Positions 1 to 7,015 of a stretch of DNA of 35,444 nucleotides are shown here, one piece after another (position 1 is the first letter of the stretch; each line of letters opens with the position of its first letter). The notes under the pieces were generated by a model. It saw only the letters and a program-made list of their open reading frames with translations. It did no database searches and was not told where the DNA came from. Both the position numbers and the translations under genes were made by a program. Location of the stretch: NCBI GenBank assembly GCA_018054745.1, contig JAGPIX010000014.1:1-35444 (forward strand), written 5' to 3'. This DNA comes from Alicycliphilus sp. (lineage in GTDB: Bacteria; Pseudomonadota; Gammaproteobacteria; Burkholderiales; Burkholderiaceae_C).

Positions 1-955
1 AGCGCCCGCGGTAGCGGAGCGTGGCCGTCCAGGATTCGTGGATCTCGGCCAGCGCCAGGTGCATGACCAGGCCCAGCTGCTGCGCCGCACTGCGCAGCGC
101 CGCCACGCGCGCACGATCCAGCCCCTTGAGCAGTTGCCAGCGCAGCCCATGCTCGGTGTATTCATGGTCGAGCAGGAACACCCAGGGCTGGGTGCTGGGC
201 TCGCCCTCGGGAAAGCATTGCTCGCGCAGCGCCCGCACCAGGGCCGGCGCGGCCGCTGCCTCGCCGTGCCGCATGCGGGCCGGCACCACCAGGTCGAAGC
301 TCAGCACCACGCGCCAGCCCTCCTGCACCGGCAGCACCTCGTGCTGACAGTCGGCATAAAAGGCGCACCAGCGCAGGCTGTCCACCTGCAGGTGCTGTGA
401 CTGCAGCCTGCCCTCGTCGGCACCATGCACCACGCGCAGCGCGCCGCCGATATGCGCCGACGGCCACACCAGCACCAGGGTGGCGACCATGCCGGGGTGC
501 TTTTCGGTGTCCTGGTGCGGCTTGAAGAACTGGCCCGGCCCGTATATCAGCAGGTTGTGCAGGTGGGCTTGCACCTCGTCCAGCCCCAGGGCCAGCGCCA
601 CATCAGCCAGCAGGCCTTGCAGGGCGCCCTCGGCCCAGTGCAGCGCGAGCGCGGCGGGGGCGATTTCGCCGGTGTCGCGCACCTGGGTGTCGAGCAGCGT
701 GGCCTCGCGCCGGCCGTGCAGGGCCGGCTGGCTGGCGGCATGCAGCCGCGCGCCCTACTCTGGCAGCACGGGCTGGGACAATGCGCCAACGCCCTGCACC
801 TGCACCGACAGCGCATCCAGCGGCAGCTGGCCCTGGGCCATGAAGCGCGCCTGATCCCCGGCGCCGGCCTGGCCCGACTGTGCCGACGCGCCGTCGGCGG
901 CAAGACGCGTCAAGGCCTGCAGGATGGGGGACAGGTCTGGCTCGGGCGATGGCAT
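1..955 (-). pseudogene. 2OG-Fe(II) oxygenase, interrupted by in-frame amber stop and cut by window edge
   Basis: Read on the minus strand from ATG at 955, one frame runs to the left window edge and is broken only by a TAG at 755-757 (codon 67). The part after the stop has the 2-oxoglutarate/Fe(II) dioxygenase signature of the prolyl-4-hydroxylase type. The iron ligands are H147 and D149 (KPHQDTEKHPG) and H205 (CQHEV), and the 2OG-binding arginine is R215, ten residues after the distal His. Such enzymes hydroxylate proteins or small molecules; the substrate cannot be told. A glutamine codon (CAG to TAG) would restore a plausible sequence at the stop, between VLPE and GARLHAAS. No ATG restart follows closely; the first GTG downstream would lose the N-terminal domain. 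Called a recent nonsense pseudogene, or a sequencing error. It is divergent from the JetD-like gene. The true C-terminus lies outside the window. Confidence 0.8.
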
Positions 956-985
956 GGGCGTCCTTGTACTGGGTTGCAATGTGCG

Positions 986-1030
986 GCCATTTTGCGTGAT
1001 CAGCCCGCCCGTTCTTTGCAACAAAATGGC
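986..1030. repeat. 9-bp perfect inverted repeat in divergent promoter region
   Basis: GCCATTTTG (986-994) and CAAAATGGC (1022-1030) are perfect reverse complements separated by 27 nt. They lie between the oxygenase start (955) and the JetD-like start (1080). The right arm is also the left end of dispersed-repeat copy A, so the left arm may be the remnant of a second, head-to-head copy rather than an operator. Confidence 0.55.
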
Positions 1031-1075
1031 ATTTCCGCCATGCACAACAAGCGCCGACAGCTATATTTTTAGTAG
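1023..1075 (+). repeat. Dispersed intergenic repeat, copy A
   Basis: Copy A of a short repeat family seen nine times in the window. Family features in order: AAAATGGC, a GCGC-containing dyad (AGCGCTTA ... TAAGCGC in the best copies), CAGCTAT, and an AT-rich tail ending like TTTAGTAG. Copy A has AAAATGGC at 1023-1030 and a clear right half (GCGCCGACAGCTAT, then ATTTTTAGTAG), but a degenerate left dyad arm. It ends 4 nt before the JetD-like start codon, so it forms the 5' UTR of that gene. Confidence 0.8.
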
Positions 1076-1079
1076 TTCC

Positions 1080-2252
1080 ATGAAATCCCCCCAAGACCTG
1101 GCCCAGCAGCTCGCCCGCCAATGGCAGCGCGCCGATTGGCGCGAGCGCCAGCTGCTGCCCGGCCCCGGCGCCTGGCCCGTGCGGCTGGCCATTGGCGCGC
1201 CCAGCGCGGCGCAGTTTGCGCAGGGCGGCGCGGACTTGCGCGCCCACCTGCAGGCCTGGCGCGCCATACAGGCTGAAGGCCCAGGCCAGGTGCAATGGCA
1301 GGATCACCGCTACCAGGGCGCGGCCGCGCCGCTGGCCGTGCCCACGCATTGGCTGCTGGGCCGGCCGTCCGAGGCGATCGCCGCCATGGCCCGGCATGCG
1401 GGCGGCGCGGGCCGGGCGGCCCAGGCCGACTACCAGGCGCTGCAAGCCGTGCTGGGTGCGGTCGATGGGCAGTTTCACCCGCTGCTGCTGCGCCGCCTGG
1501 CGCTGTGGCGCGCGGCGCCGGTAGATGAGGTGATCACCGCCGCGCGCATGGCGCTGCAGCTCGCGCCCGGCTGCGCCCAGGGCCGGCCGCTGCGCGCCCT
1601 GGCCGTGGCGGGCAACGACAGCAAGTTTTTCGAGCGCCACGCGGCCCTGCTCACCGCCCTGCTCGACCTGCGCTTTGACGGCGCCGCCGGCCGCGCGGGC
1701 CTGAGCGCCTTTCTGGATGCCAGCGCCGACGACGAGCATTGGCTGCTGGTCGCGCCCCTGGCCCCCGGCCTGCTGCCCTTCGCGCGCCAGCGCGTGCCGG
1801 CCAGCGAGCTGCAGGCCACGCCCCTGCCCGCCGCCCACATCCTGCTGGTGGAGAACGAACGCTGCCTGCACCTGCTGCCCCGGCCGCTGGCGGGCACCAT
1901 CGCCATCCTGGGCGCGGGGCGCAACCTGGCCTGGCTGGCCGCGCCCTGGCTGCAGGCGCGCCGCGTGGCCTATTGGGGCGACATAGACACCTGGGGCCTG
2001 GCCATGCTGGCCGGCGCGCGCGGCCATCTGCCGCATCTGCAGGCGCTGCTGATGGACCGGGCCACGCTGGAGGCGCACCCTGACCGCGCCGTGGCCGAGC
2101 CGCAGCCGGCACCAGAACCCGGCCCCGGCGCCCTGCTGGCACAGGAGCTGGCGCTGGACGCACATCTGCGCGGCCTGGCGCGTGGCCGCTTGGAGCAGGA
2201 GTTTCTGAACCCCGCCCGCGTGGCGCAGGCGCTGACGGGCTGGGCTGCCTAA
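1080..2252 (+). CDS. Orphan Wadjet JetD-like protein (DUF3322-DUF2220, Toprim-type nuclease)
   Basis: 390 aa. The N-terminal ~170 residues resemble DUF3322 (MKSPQDLAQQL start; RLAIGAPSAAQF; the LLRRLALWRAAP region) and the C-terminal half resembles DUF2220, the JetD Toprim domain. Acidic catalytic-type residues are kept: E258 in LLVENE, D301 and D303 in YWGDIDTWG, and E372/E374 in RLEQE, with the typical LLMDRATLEAH between. In Wadjet (JetABCD), JetD is the subunit that cleaves plasmid DNA after loop extrusion by the SMC-like JetABC complex. No jetA, jetB or jetC lies within the window, so this copy is solo. The start at 1080 is chosen because it gives the family N-terminus; upstream in-frame ATGs run through intergenic repeat. 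An acetyltransferase gene follows after 70 nt. Family call firm; function as a stand-alone nuclease is inference. Confidence 0.82.
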   Translation: MKSPQDLAQQLARQWQRADWRERQLLPGPGAWPVRLAIGAPSAAQFAQGGADLRAHLQAWRAIQAEGPGQVQWQDHRYQGAAAPLAVPTHWLLGRPSEAIAAMARHAGGAGRAAQADYQALQAVLGAVDGQFHPLLLRRLALWRAAPVDEVITAARMALQLAPGCAQGRPLRALAVAGNDSKFFERHAALLTALLDLRFDGAAGRAGLSAFLDASADDEHWLLVAPLAPGLLPFARQRVPASELQATPLPAAHILLVENERCLHLLPRPLAGTIAILGAGRNLAWLAAPWLQARRVAYWGDIDTWGLAMLAGARGHLPHLQALLMDRATLEAHPDRAVAEPQPAPEPGPGALLAQELALDAHLRGLARGRLEQEFLNPARVAQALTGWAA

Positions 2253-2322
2253 AATCACGCCCCTAACGGCCCAGCGGCCCACCGTGCAGCGCTGCGCGCC
2301 GCCGCCTTCCTTTCCGCCTCCC

Positions 2323-2823
2323 ATGCCCCCCTTGACCATCCGAGCGGCCACCCCGGCCGACATCCCCGTCATCCTGCGCTTCGTGCGCGCGCTGGCCTTG
2401 TATGAAAAGGCCGAGCACGAGGTGCTGGCCACGCCCGATCATGTGCAGCGCACGCTGTTCTGCGACCAGCCCAAGGTGTTCGGCCTGATCTGCGAACAGG
2501 GTGATACGCCCCTGGGCTTTGCCGTCTACTTCTTCAACTATTCCACCTGGCAGGGCCGCCACGGGCTGTACCTGGAGGACCTGTACGTCGCGCCCGAGCA
2601 CCGCGGTCAAGGAGCCGGCATGGCGCTGCTGCAGCACCTGGCGCAGATCGCCGTGGCCCAGGACTGCGGCCGCTTCGAATGGAGCGTGCTGGACTGGAAC
2701 ACGCCCTCCATCGCCCTCTACGACAGCCTGGGCGCCCGGCCGCAGAGCGAGTGGATACGCTACCGCCTGACGGGCGCCGAGCTGCAGGCGCTGGCCGATG
2801 GCGCCCGGCCCCAAACGCCATGA
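2323..2823 (+). CDS. GNAT-family N-acetyltransferase (diamine/SSAT-like)
   Basis: 166 aa, a single GNAT domain spanning the whole protein. The acetyl-CoA pyrophosphate-binding motif is VAPEHRGQGAGMALL (Q/RxxGxG/A type), followed by FEWSVLDWNTPSIALYDSLGA, the C-terminal motif typical of spermidine/spermine N1-acetyltransferase-like and thialysine acetyltransferase-like proteins. The YFFNYSTWQGRHGLYLEDLYV stretch also matches that subgroup. It probably acetylates a small amine in the cytosol; substrate unknown. The start at ATG 2323 is preferred over an upstream GTG because MPPLTIRAA is the usual GNAT beginning. Its TGA overlaps the ATG of the next gene (ATGA), indicating translational coupling. 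Confidence 0.88.
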   Translation: MPPLTIRAATPADIPVILRFVRALALYEKAEHEVLATPDHVQRTLFCDQPKVFGLICEQGDTPLGFAVYFFNYSTWQGRHGLYLEDLYVAPEHRGQGAGMALLQHLAQIAVAQDCGRFEWSVLDWNTPSIALYDSLGARPQSEWIRYRLTGAELQALADGARPQTP

Positions 2824-3218
2824 GATCGCCCATCGCCATCGTTGACGTGGACCGCCCGGACAGCTGGACGCGCTACCGCGCCGGCCTGTGCGCCAGCTGC
2901 GCCGCCAACTGCTGCACCATGCCGCTGGAGGTGCAGCTCTCCGACCTGGTGCGCCTGGGCCTGGTGGACGCCTTCGAAGCCGAGCACGAGGACCCCAAAC
3001 GCATCGCCAAGCGGCTGCAGAAGGCGCGGCTGATAGACCACTTCAACCACAAGCACCTGCTGTTCACGCTGGCGCGGCGCGCCGATGGCGACTGCCAGTA
3101 CCTGGACGCCAGGACCCGGCTGTGCACGGTGTACGAGCAGCGCCCAGAGACCTGCCGCCTGCACCCGCAGAAGAAAAGCCCCAAGCCGGGCTGGTGCCCC
3201 TACGGCCGCAAGGCATAG
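2820..3218 (+). CDS. YkgJ-family cysteine cluster protein
   Basis: 132 aa with an N-terminal C-x2-C-x3-CC cluster (C24, C27, C31, C32) and further cysteines C92, C102, C112 and C126, the pattern of the CxxCxxCC/YkgJ family, thought to bind zinc or an iron-sulfur centre. YEQRPETCRLHP and WCPYG are family landmarks. Biochemical role not established. The start codon overlaps the stop of the GNAT gene (ATGA at 2820-2823), so the two are almost certainly co-translated. Confidence 0.85.
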   Translation: MRSPIAIVDVDRPDSWTRYRAGLCASCAANCCTMPLEVQLSDLVRLGLVDAFEAEHEDPKRIAKRLQKARLIDHFNHKHLLFTLARRADGDCQYLDARTRLCTVYEQRPETCRLHPQKKSPKPGWCPYGRKA

Positions 3219-3282
3219 CGGCAGGGGCAACCCTGCCGCGGGGGCGGCCGTACCATAGGGCCACCACCTGAACGGGCCCGCC

Positions 3283-3906
3283 ATGTACATCCCAGAACAC
3301 TTCGCCGAATCACGCCTGGACGAGTTGCACCGCATCATGCGCGCCCATCCGCTGGCCATGCTGTGCACGTCGGGCCCGCAGGGGCTGGACGCCAACCACC
3401 TGCCCTTTCTGCTCGACGCCGACAGCGGCCCGCACGGCCGCCTGATAGGCCATGTGGCGCGCGCCAATCCGCTGTGGCAGAGCGTGGCGCCCGACAGCGA
3501 GGTGCTGGTGGTGTTTCGCGGCGCCGATGGCTATGTCTCGCCCAACTGGTACCCGAGCAAACACGAGACGCACCGCGCCGTGCCCACCTGGAATTACGAG
3601 GTCGTGCACGCCCACGGCACGCTCACCATCCATGACGACGTGAAGCATGTGCGCTCGGTGGTGGCGCGCCTGACGCATGCGCACGAGGCCGGCGAACCGC
3701 ATCCCTGGAAGATGGGCGACGCGCCGCCCGATTACCTGGCCGACATGCTGCGCGCCATCGTCGGCATCGAGGTGCACATCACGCGCCTGGAGGGCAAGCG
3801 CAAGCTGAGCCAGAACCGCGGCACGGCGGATCGCAGCGGCGTCATGGCCGCGCTGCACGAACGCGATCACCGGGCGTTGGCCCAGGCCATGCAGCAGACC
3901 GGCTAG
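3283..3906 (+). CDS. PaiB-like FMN-binding protein / putative transcriptional regulator
   Basis: 207 aa. Full-length match by eye to the PaiB family: MYIPEHFAESR start, then NHLPFLLD, GHVARANPLWQ, YVSPNWYPSK, VPTWNYEVVHAHG and a C-terminal RLEGKRKLSQN. These proteins have a split-barrel flavin-binding fold. In Bacillus, PaiB is described with PaiA (a GNAT acetyltransferase) as a negative regulator of protease genes. A GNAT gene two positions upstream makes the pairing suggestive, but the GNAT here is not an obvious PaiA. It follows the YkgJ gene by 64 nt in the same direction. Confidence 0.88.
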   Translation: MYIPEHFAESRLDELHRIMRAHPLAMLCTSGPQGLDANHLPFLLDADSGPHGRLIGHVARANPLWQSVAPDSEVLVVFRGADGYVSPNWYPSKHETHRAVPTWNYEVVHAHGTLTIHDDVKHVRSVVARLTHAHEAGEPHPWKMGDAPPDYLADMLRAIVGIEVHITRLEGKRKLSQNRGTADRSGVMAALHERDHRALAQAMQQTG

Positions 3907-3912
3907 TACAGC

Positions 3913-4158
3913 ATGCACACAGCACGCAAGGCCCTACCCGCCATAGACCCCGGCCGCTGCACCGGCTGCGGCTGGTGCGTGGCCGTGTGCGCGCCGCATG
4001 TGCTGTCGCTGCAGGTGCAGGGCGAATCCGGCTGGGGGCCCAAGCGCTCCACGCTGCACGACGCCGATGGCTGCACCGGCTGCGCGCTGTGCGCGCTGCG
4101 CTGCCCGTTCGACGCGATTCGCATGGTGCGCGTGAGCAAGCCCAAGGCGGGCGCTTGA
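3913..4158 (+). CDS. Small 2x[4Fe-4S] ferredoxin
   Basis: 81 aa with two classical C-x2-C-x2-C-x3-C(P) motifs: C16-C19-C22-C26 (CTGCGWCVAVC) and C54-C57-C60-C64-P (CTGCALCALRCP). This is a bacterial-type electron carrier with two [4Fe-4S] clusters; partner unknown. It starts 6 nt after the PaiB-like stop, so it is probably the last gene of the operon beginning with the JetD-like or GNAT gene. Its stop (4158) directly abuts the stop of the convergent acylphosphatase (4159). Confidence 0.9.
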   Translation: MHTARKALPAIDPGRCTGCGWCVAVCAPHVLSLQVQGESGWGPKRSTLHDADGCTGCALCALRCPFDAIRMVRVSKPKAGA

Positions 4159-4461
4159 TCAGACCGTCTCGCGCCGATGGAACCCGGGCGCGGACTCTTC
4201 ATCGATGGCCATTTCCTCGACCTGCACCCGCTGCACGCGCGCCGCTGGCGGGCCGTCGTGCGCCCAGGCGATGAGTGCCTGCACGGCCTCTGCCGGCCCG
4301 CTGGCCAGGGCCTCCACCGTGCCATCCAGGCGGTTGCGCACCCAGCCCCGCACACCCAGGCGAGAGGCGGCCTCGATCATGGATTGACGGTAATACACCC
4401 CCTGCACCTGGCCATGGATGCGCAGCAGGCGGGTGATGGTGGGGGTGGGTGCAGCGGTCAT
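4159..4461 (-). CDS. acyP: Acylphosphatase
   Basis: 100 aa, the usual size for acylphosphatase, which hydrolyses carboxyl-phosphate mixed anhydrides such as acetyl phosphate or carbamoyl phosphate. The active-site arginine lies in [12 protein letters not shown] (R25) and the catalytic asparagine in [12 protein letters not shown] (N43). GVYYR replaces the more common GVGFR, a variation seen in beta-proteobacteria as far as I recall. The start at 4461 is chosen for its fit to the family length; the frame stays open upstream through the intergenic repeat region but without family sequence. Confidence 0.9.
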   Translation of the reverse strand: MTAAPTPTITRLLRIHGQVQGVYYRQSMIEAASRLGVRGWVRNRLDGTVEALASGPAEAVQALIAWAHDGPPAARVQRVQVEEMAIDEESAPGFHRRETV

Positions 4462-4530
4462 GCACGGACTGTAGCGCCCTGCCCATCGGCTTGCCGGCCA
4501 CCATGTCGCACACGCCATGTCACTACAACC

Positions 4531-4583
4531 AAAATGGCCTGCAGCGCTTATGGATAAAGCGCCATCAGCTATCAATATAAAAG
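4531..4583 (+). repeat. Dispersed intergenic repeat, copy B
   Basis: A near-consensus copy: AAAATGGCC at 4531, then GCAGCGCTTATGGATAAAGC with its internal dyad, then CATCAGCTATC and an AT-rich end. It sits between the acylphosphatase start (4461) and the hom leader (4624). Confidence 0.85.
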
Positions 4584-4623
4584 CAACAAGAGCGTAATCA
4601 CGCGCTGCGCTACACTGCGCCCC

Positions 4624-4722
4624 ATGTCATTGCACCTCGCACGCACCAGCACCAGCGCCCATTTGGCGCCGGCCGGCGCGAGCGCACGCATGATTAGCAC
4701 CATGACCACCGCGGCTGCCTAG
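4624..4722 (+). CDS. Candidate threonine-containing leader peptide upstream of hom
   Basis: A 32-codon ORF (ATG 4624, TAG 4720-4722), with an internal ATG at 4690 giving the alternative [10 protein letters not shown]. It contains five Thr codons (positions 8, 10, 26, 28, 29, all ACC) and one Ile, and ends 60 nt before an intrinsic terminator that precedes homoserine dehydrogenase. The arrangement resembles threonine attenuators of thr operons. No clear Shine-Dalgarno was seen. Translation and regulation are inferred. Confidence 0.45.
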   Translation: MSLHLARTSTSAHLAPAGASARMISTMTTAAA

Positions 4723-4730
4723 CGCACGCG

Positions 4731-4755
4731 CAGGTGGCCGCAAAGGCGGCCCCTG
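4731..4755 (+). promoter_or_regulatory. Leader hairpin able to pair alternatively with terminator
   Basis: GGCCGC (4736-4741) pairs with GCGGCC (4746-4751) around an AAAG loop, extended by CAGG/CCTG. The same GCGGCC can instead pair with GGCCGC at 4790-4795 (and CTGG 4753-4756 with CCAG 4783-4786), which would disrupt the terminator. These mutually exclusive pairings are what an attenuator needs; which state dominates cannot be judged by eye. Confidence 0.5.
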
Positions 4756-4779
4756 GTGTCTCATTCCCCCTCCGAACGA

Positions 4780-4807
4780 AACCCAGCCCGGCCGCTGGGT
4801 TTTTTTG
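4780..4807 (+). terminator. Intrinsic terminator / attenuator before hom
   Basis: Stem AACCCAGC (4780-4787) and GCTGGGTT (4794-4801) with loop CCGGCC, running into a tract of T. It lies after the leader ORF and 35 nt before the hom start codon, so it would stop transcription of hom unless antitermination occurs. Confidence 0.8.
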
Positions 4808-4841
4808 TTTTGGCTCTCGCAGCCTTGTTTGGAGATTGACC

Positions 4842-6227
4842 ATGTTTGCAGATTCCCGGCTCAGCCCCTTGCCCCATGTGCCCGCGCGCGCGCCGGCCAT
4901 GCCCCCTGCCCTGCGCGTGGGCCTGATTGGCATGGGCACCGTGGGCACCGGGGTCTGGCGCGTGTTGCGGCGCAACCAGGCACTGATCGCGGCGCGCGCC
5001 GGGCGGGCCGTGGAGATCGTCGCCGTGGCCACGCGCACCCCGGCGCGGGCGGCGGCCGCGCAGGCCGAGGCGCCCGGCCTGCGCCTGCTGGACGACCCGC
5101 TGCGGCTGGCCGCCGACCCCGGCGTGGACGTGCTGCTGGAGCTGGCCGGCGGCAGCGCCGCGCGCGACTGGGTGCTGGCCGCGCTGGCCCAAGGCAAGCA
5201 TGTGGTCACGGCCAACAAGGCCCTGCTGGCCGAGCATGGCGAGCAGCTGGCGCAGGCCGCCGTACGCCATGGCCGGGTGCTGGCCTACGAGGCCGCCGTG
5301 GCCGGCGCGGTACCCGTCATCAAGGCGCTGCGCGAGGGCCTGGCGGGCAACCGCATCGACGCCCTGGCCGGCGTGCTCAACGGCACCAGCAACTACATCC
5401 TGACGCGCATGCAGGCGGCGGGCCTGGACTTTGCCACCGCCCTGGCCGAGGCCCAGGCCCTGGGCTACGCCGAGGCCGACCCGAGCCTGGACGTGGACGG
5501 GACGGACGCCGCACACAAGCTGACCCTGCTGGCGGCGAACGCCTTCGGCCTGCCCCCGGCGCTGGACGCCGTGCATGTCGAAGGCCTGCGCGACCTGCAA
5601 CCGGGCGACATGGCCGCAGCCGCGCAGCTGGGCTACGTCGTCAAGCTGCTGGCGATCGCCAGGCGCGGCGCGCAGGGCATGGAGCTGCGCGTGCACCCGG
5701 CCCTGGTGCCGGCGCAGCATGCCCTGGCCCGGCTGGATGGGGCCAGCAACGGCCTGCTGGTGCGCGCCGACGCCGCGGGCGAGGCCTTCTTCAGTGGCGC
5801 CGGCGCAGGCGGCGAGCCCACGGCCTCGGCCGTGCTCGCCGACCTGGTGGATCTGGCACGCCACCCCGGCACCGATGGCCGCTGGGGCGGCCCGACCGCC
5901 ATACCCACCCTGGGCCTACGCGCGGACGCCCCGGCCGCCCCCCTGCCCATGGCCCAGGTGCGCACGCGCCAGCTGCTGCGCCTGCTGCCGGGCAAGACGT
6001 TCAACGAGGCCCAGGTGCTGCGCCAACTGGCGCACGCCGGCGTCAAGGTGGAGCGCCGCGCCTGGGGCCCGGCCGAAGCGGCAGGCGCGTCGCCCAGCCT
6101 GCTGCTGCTGACCGCGCCCGTCCCGGACGGCCTGGCCGCGCAGGCGGCCGAGCGTCTGCAGGCGCACACGGGCGCCCGGGTGCGGCGTTTGCGCGTGGAG
6201 GATTTCGGCGCCCAGCAGTTTGAATGA
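4842..6227 (+). CDS. hom: Homoserine dehydrogenase
   Basis: 461 aa. It converts aspartate semialdehyde to homoserine with NAD(P)H, the branch step to Thr and Met. N-terminal Rossmann domain with GLIGMGTVGTG (about 28-37) and VVTANKALLAEHG (K126). The catalytic domain carries the family signature AVAGAVPVIKALREGLAGNR ... LNGTSNYILTRM, then LGYAEADPSLDVDGTDAAHK (K226). A C-terminal ~85-residue part (RTRQLLRLLPGKTF onwards) sits where an ACT allosteric domain is expected but is divergent. The start at 4842 has GGAG 7 nt upstream; the frame is open further 5' through the terminator, which argues against earlier starts. A leader peptide and terminator upstream suggest attenuation. It could be a second, specialised hom in this genome. 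Confidence 0.93.
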   Translation: MFADSRLSPLPHVPARAPAMPPALRVGLIGMGTVGTGVWRVLRRNQALIAARAGRAVEIVAVATRTPARAAAAQAEAPGLRLLDDPLRLAADPGVDVLLELAGGSAARDWVLAALAQGKHVVTANKALLAEHGEQLAQAAVRHGRVLAYEAAVAGAVPVIKALREGLAGNRIDALAGVLNGTSNYILTRMQAAGLDFATALAEAQALGYAEADPSLDVDGTDAAHKLTLLAANAFGLPPALDAVHVEGLRDLQPGDMAAAAQLGYVVKLLAIARRGAQGMELRVHPALVPAQHALARLDGASNGLLVRADAAGEAFFSGAGAGGEPTASAVLADLVDLARHPGTDGRWGGPTAIPTLGLRADAPAAPLPMAQVRTRQLLRLLPGKTFNEAQVLRQLAHAGVKVERRAWGPAEAAGASPSLLLLTAPVPDGLAAQAAERLQAHTGARVRRLRVEDFGAQQFE

Positions 6228-6281
6228 AAATGGCCTCCAGCGCCCTATGCATAGTCGCTAAACGCTATAATTTTTATAGTG
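6227..6281 (+). repeat. Dispersed intergenic repeat, copy C
   Basis: AAAATGGCC begins with the last base of the hom stop codon, followed by TCCAGCGCCCTATGCATAG, CGCTAAACGCTATAA and TTTTTATAGTG. It fills the space between hom and the convergent dehydrogenase remnant (stop at 6274). Confidence 0.85.
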
Positions 6282-6888
6282 TTTGATATCCGGCCTGCAT
6301 GCCGGGATGGCCAGCACGCAAACGCACGATGAAGTCCTGATCCAGCGCGTTCACATCGGGGCAGCCAAGCAGGCCCAGGTTGCGGTCGATCTCCGTGCCC
6401 AGGATGTCGATCACACGCGCCACGCCGGCCTGGCCGGCCACGGCCGCGCCATAAAGCATGGCACGCCCCAGAAACACCATGCGCGCGCCCAGGGCCATGG
6501 CCTTGAGGATATCGGTGCCACGGCGAAAGCCCCCGTCGATCAGCACCGGAAAGTCGCGCGGCACGGCGGCCAGCACCCGGCCATGGCGTGCGGCGGCCAG
6601 GGCCAGATCCTGCTCGCAGCGATGGCGGCACATGGCCGTCACGCCCATGGGGGCGATGCCAAACGGGTGGGCATAACTGCGGCCCCACAGCGTGACCCGT
6701 TGCGAGCGCTCGGCCACGCCCACCAGCCCCTTGGGGCGAAACTGCACGGCGCGCAGGGCATCGCGGTTGGCCTGCAAGGTCAGGCCATCCTCGGTGCCGC
6801 CATTCACGTAGCCGAGCACGGCGCGCGGCAGCAGGGCTTGTGCGCGGCGTTCAAAGTCGGCAACCGACAGCAAGGTGTGCAGCTTCAT
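6274..6888 (-). pseudogene. Alpha-hydroxy-acid dehydrogenase (FMN, LldD/glycolate-oxidase family), internally deleted
   Basis: The 204-aa reading frame starts like a normal FMN-dependent L-lactate/mandelate/glycolate dehydrogenase: MKLHTLLSVADFERRAQ, LPRAVLGYVNGGTEDGLTL, HPFGIAPMG. It ends like one: FPVLIDGGFRRGTDILKAMALGARMVFLGRAMLYG. Family members are about 350-390 aa. Here residue ~98 (LALAAARHG) jumps directly to the C-terminal FMN-phosphate-binding part. The missing ~150-180 residues include the substrate-binding Tyr/Arg, the FMN-binding Lys and the catalytic His of the SNHGGRQLD motif. The deletion kept the frame. The product cannot be an active enzyme, so I call it a deletion pseudogene. 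Start at ATG 6888. Confidence 0.85.
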
Positions 6889-7015
6889 GACGCGCGATTG
6901 TTGCCCGTTTCGGTGCAATGCCCCTGCGGCCGCGGGCAGGCAACGCAATCGACTACCATAACTGGACGAAATCACAGCATCCGGTGCGCCACGGTTGAAG
7001 CGCCCGCCCCCATCC

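Noticed and set aside
603..2432. 609-aa minus-strand ORF across the oxygenase and JetD-like genes
   Set aside because: Low-complexity Arg/Gly/Gln-rich translation antisense to a well-supported gene; long antisense ORFs are expected in DNA this GC-rich.
1080..4158. A complete Wadjet-like defence operon formed by the JetD-like gene and its neighbours
   Set aside because: The downstream genes (GNAT, YkgJ, PaiB-like, ferredoxin) match ordinary metabolic or unknown families, none resembling JetA, JetB or JetC; a defence role for them would be guesswork.
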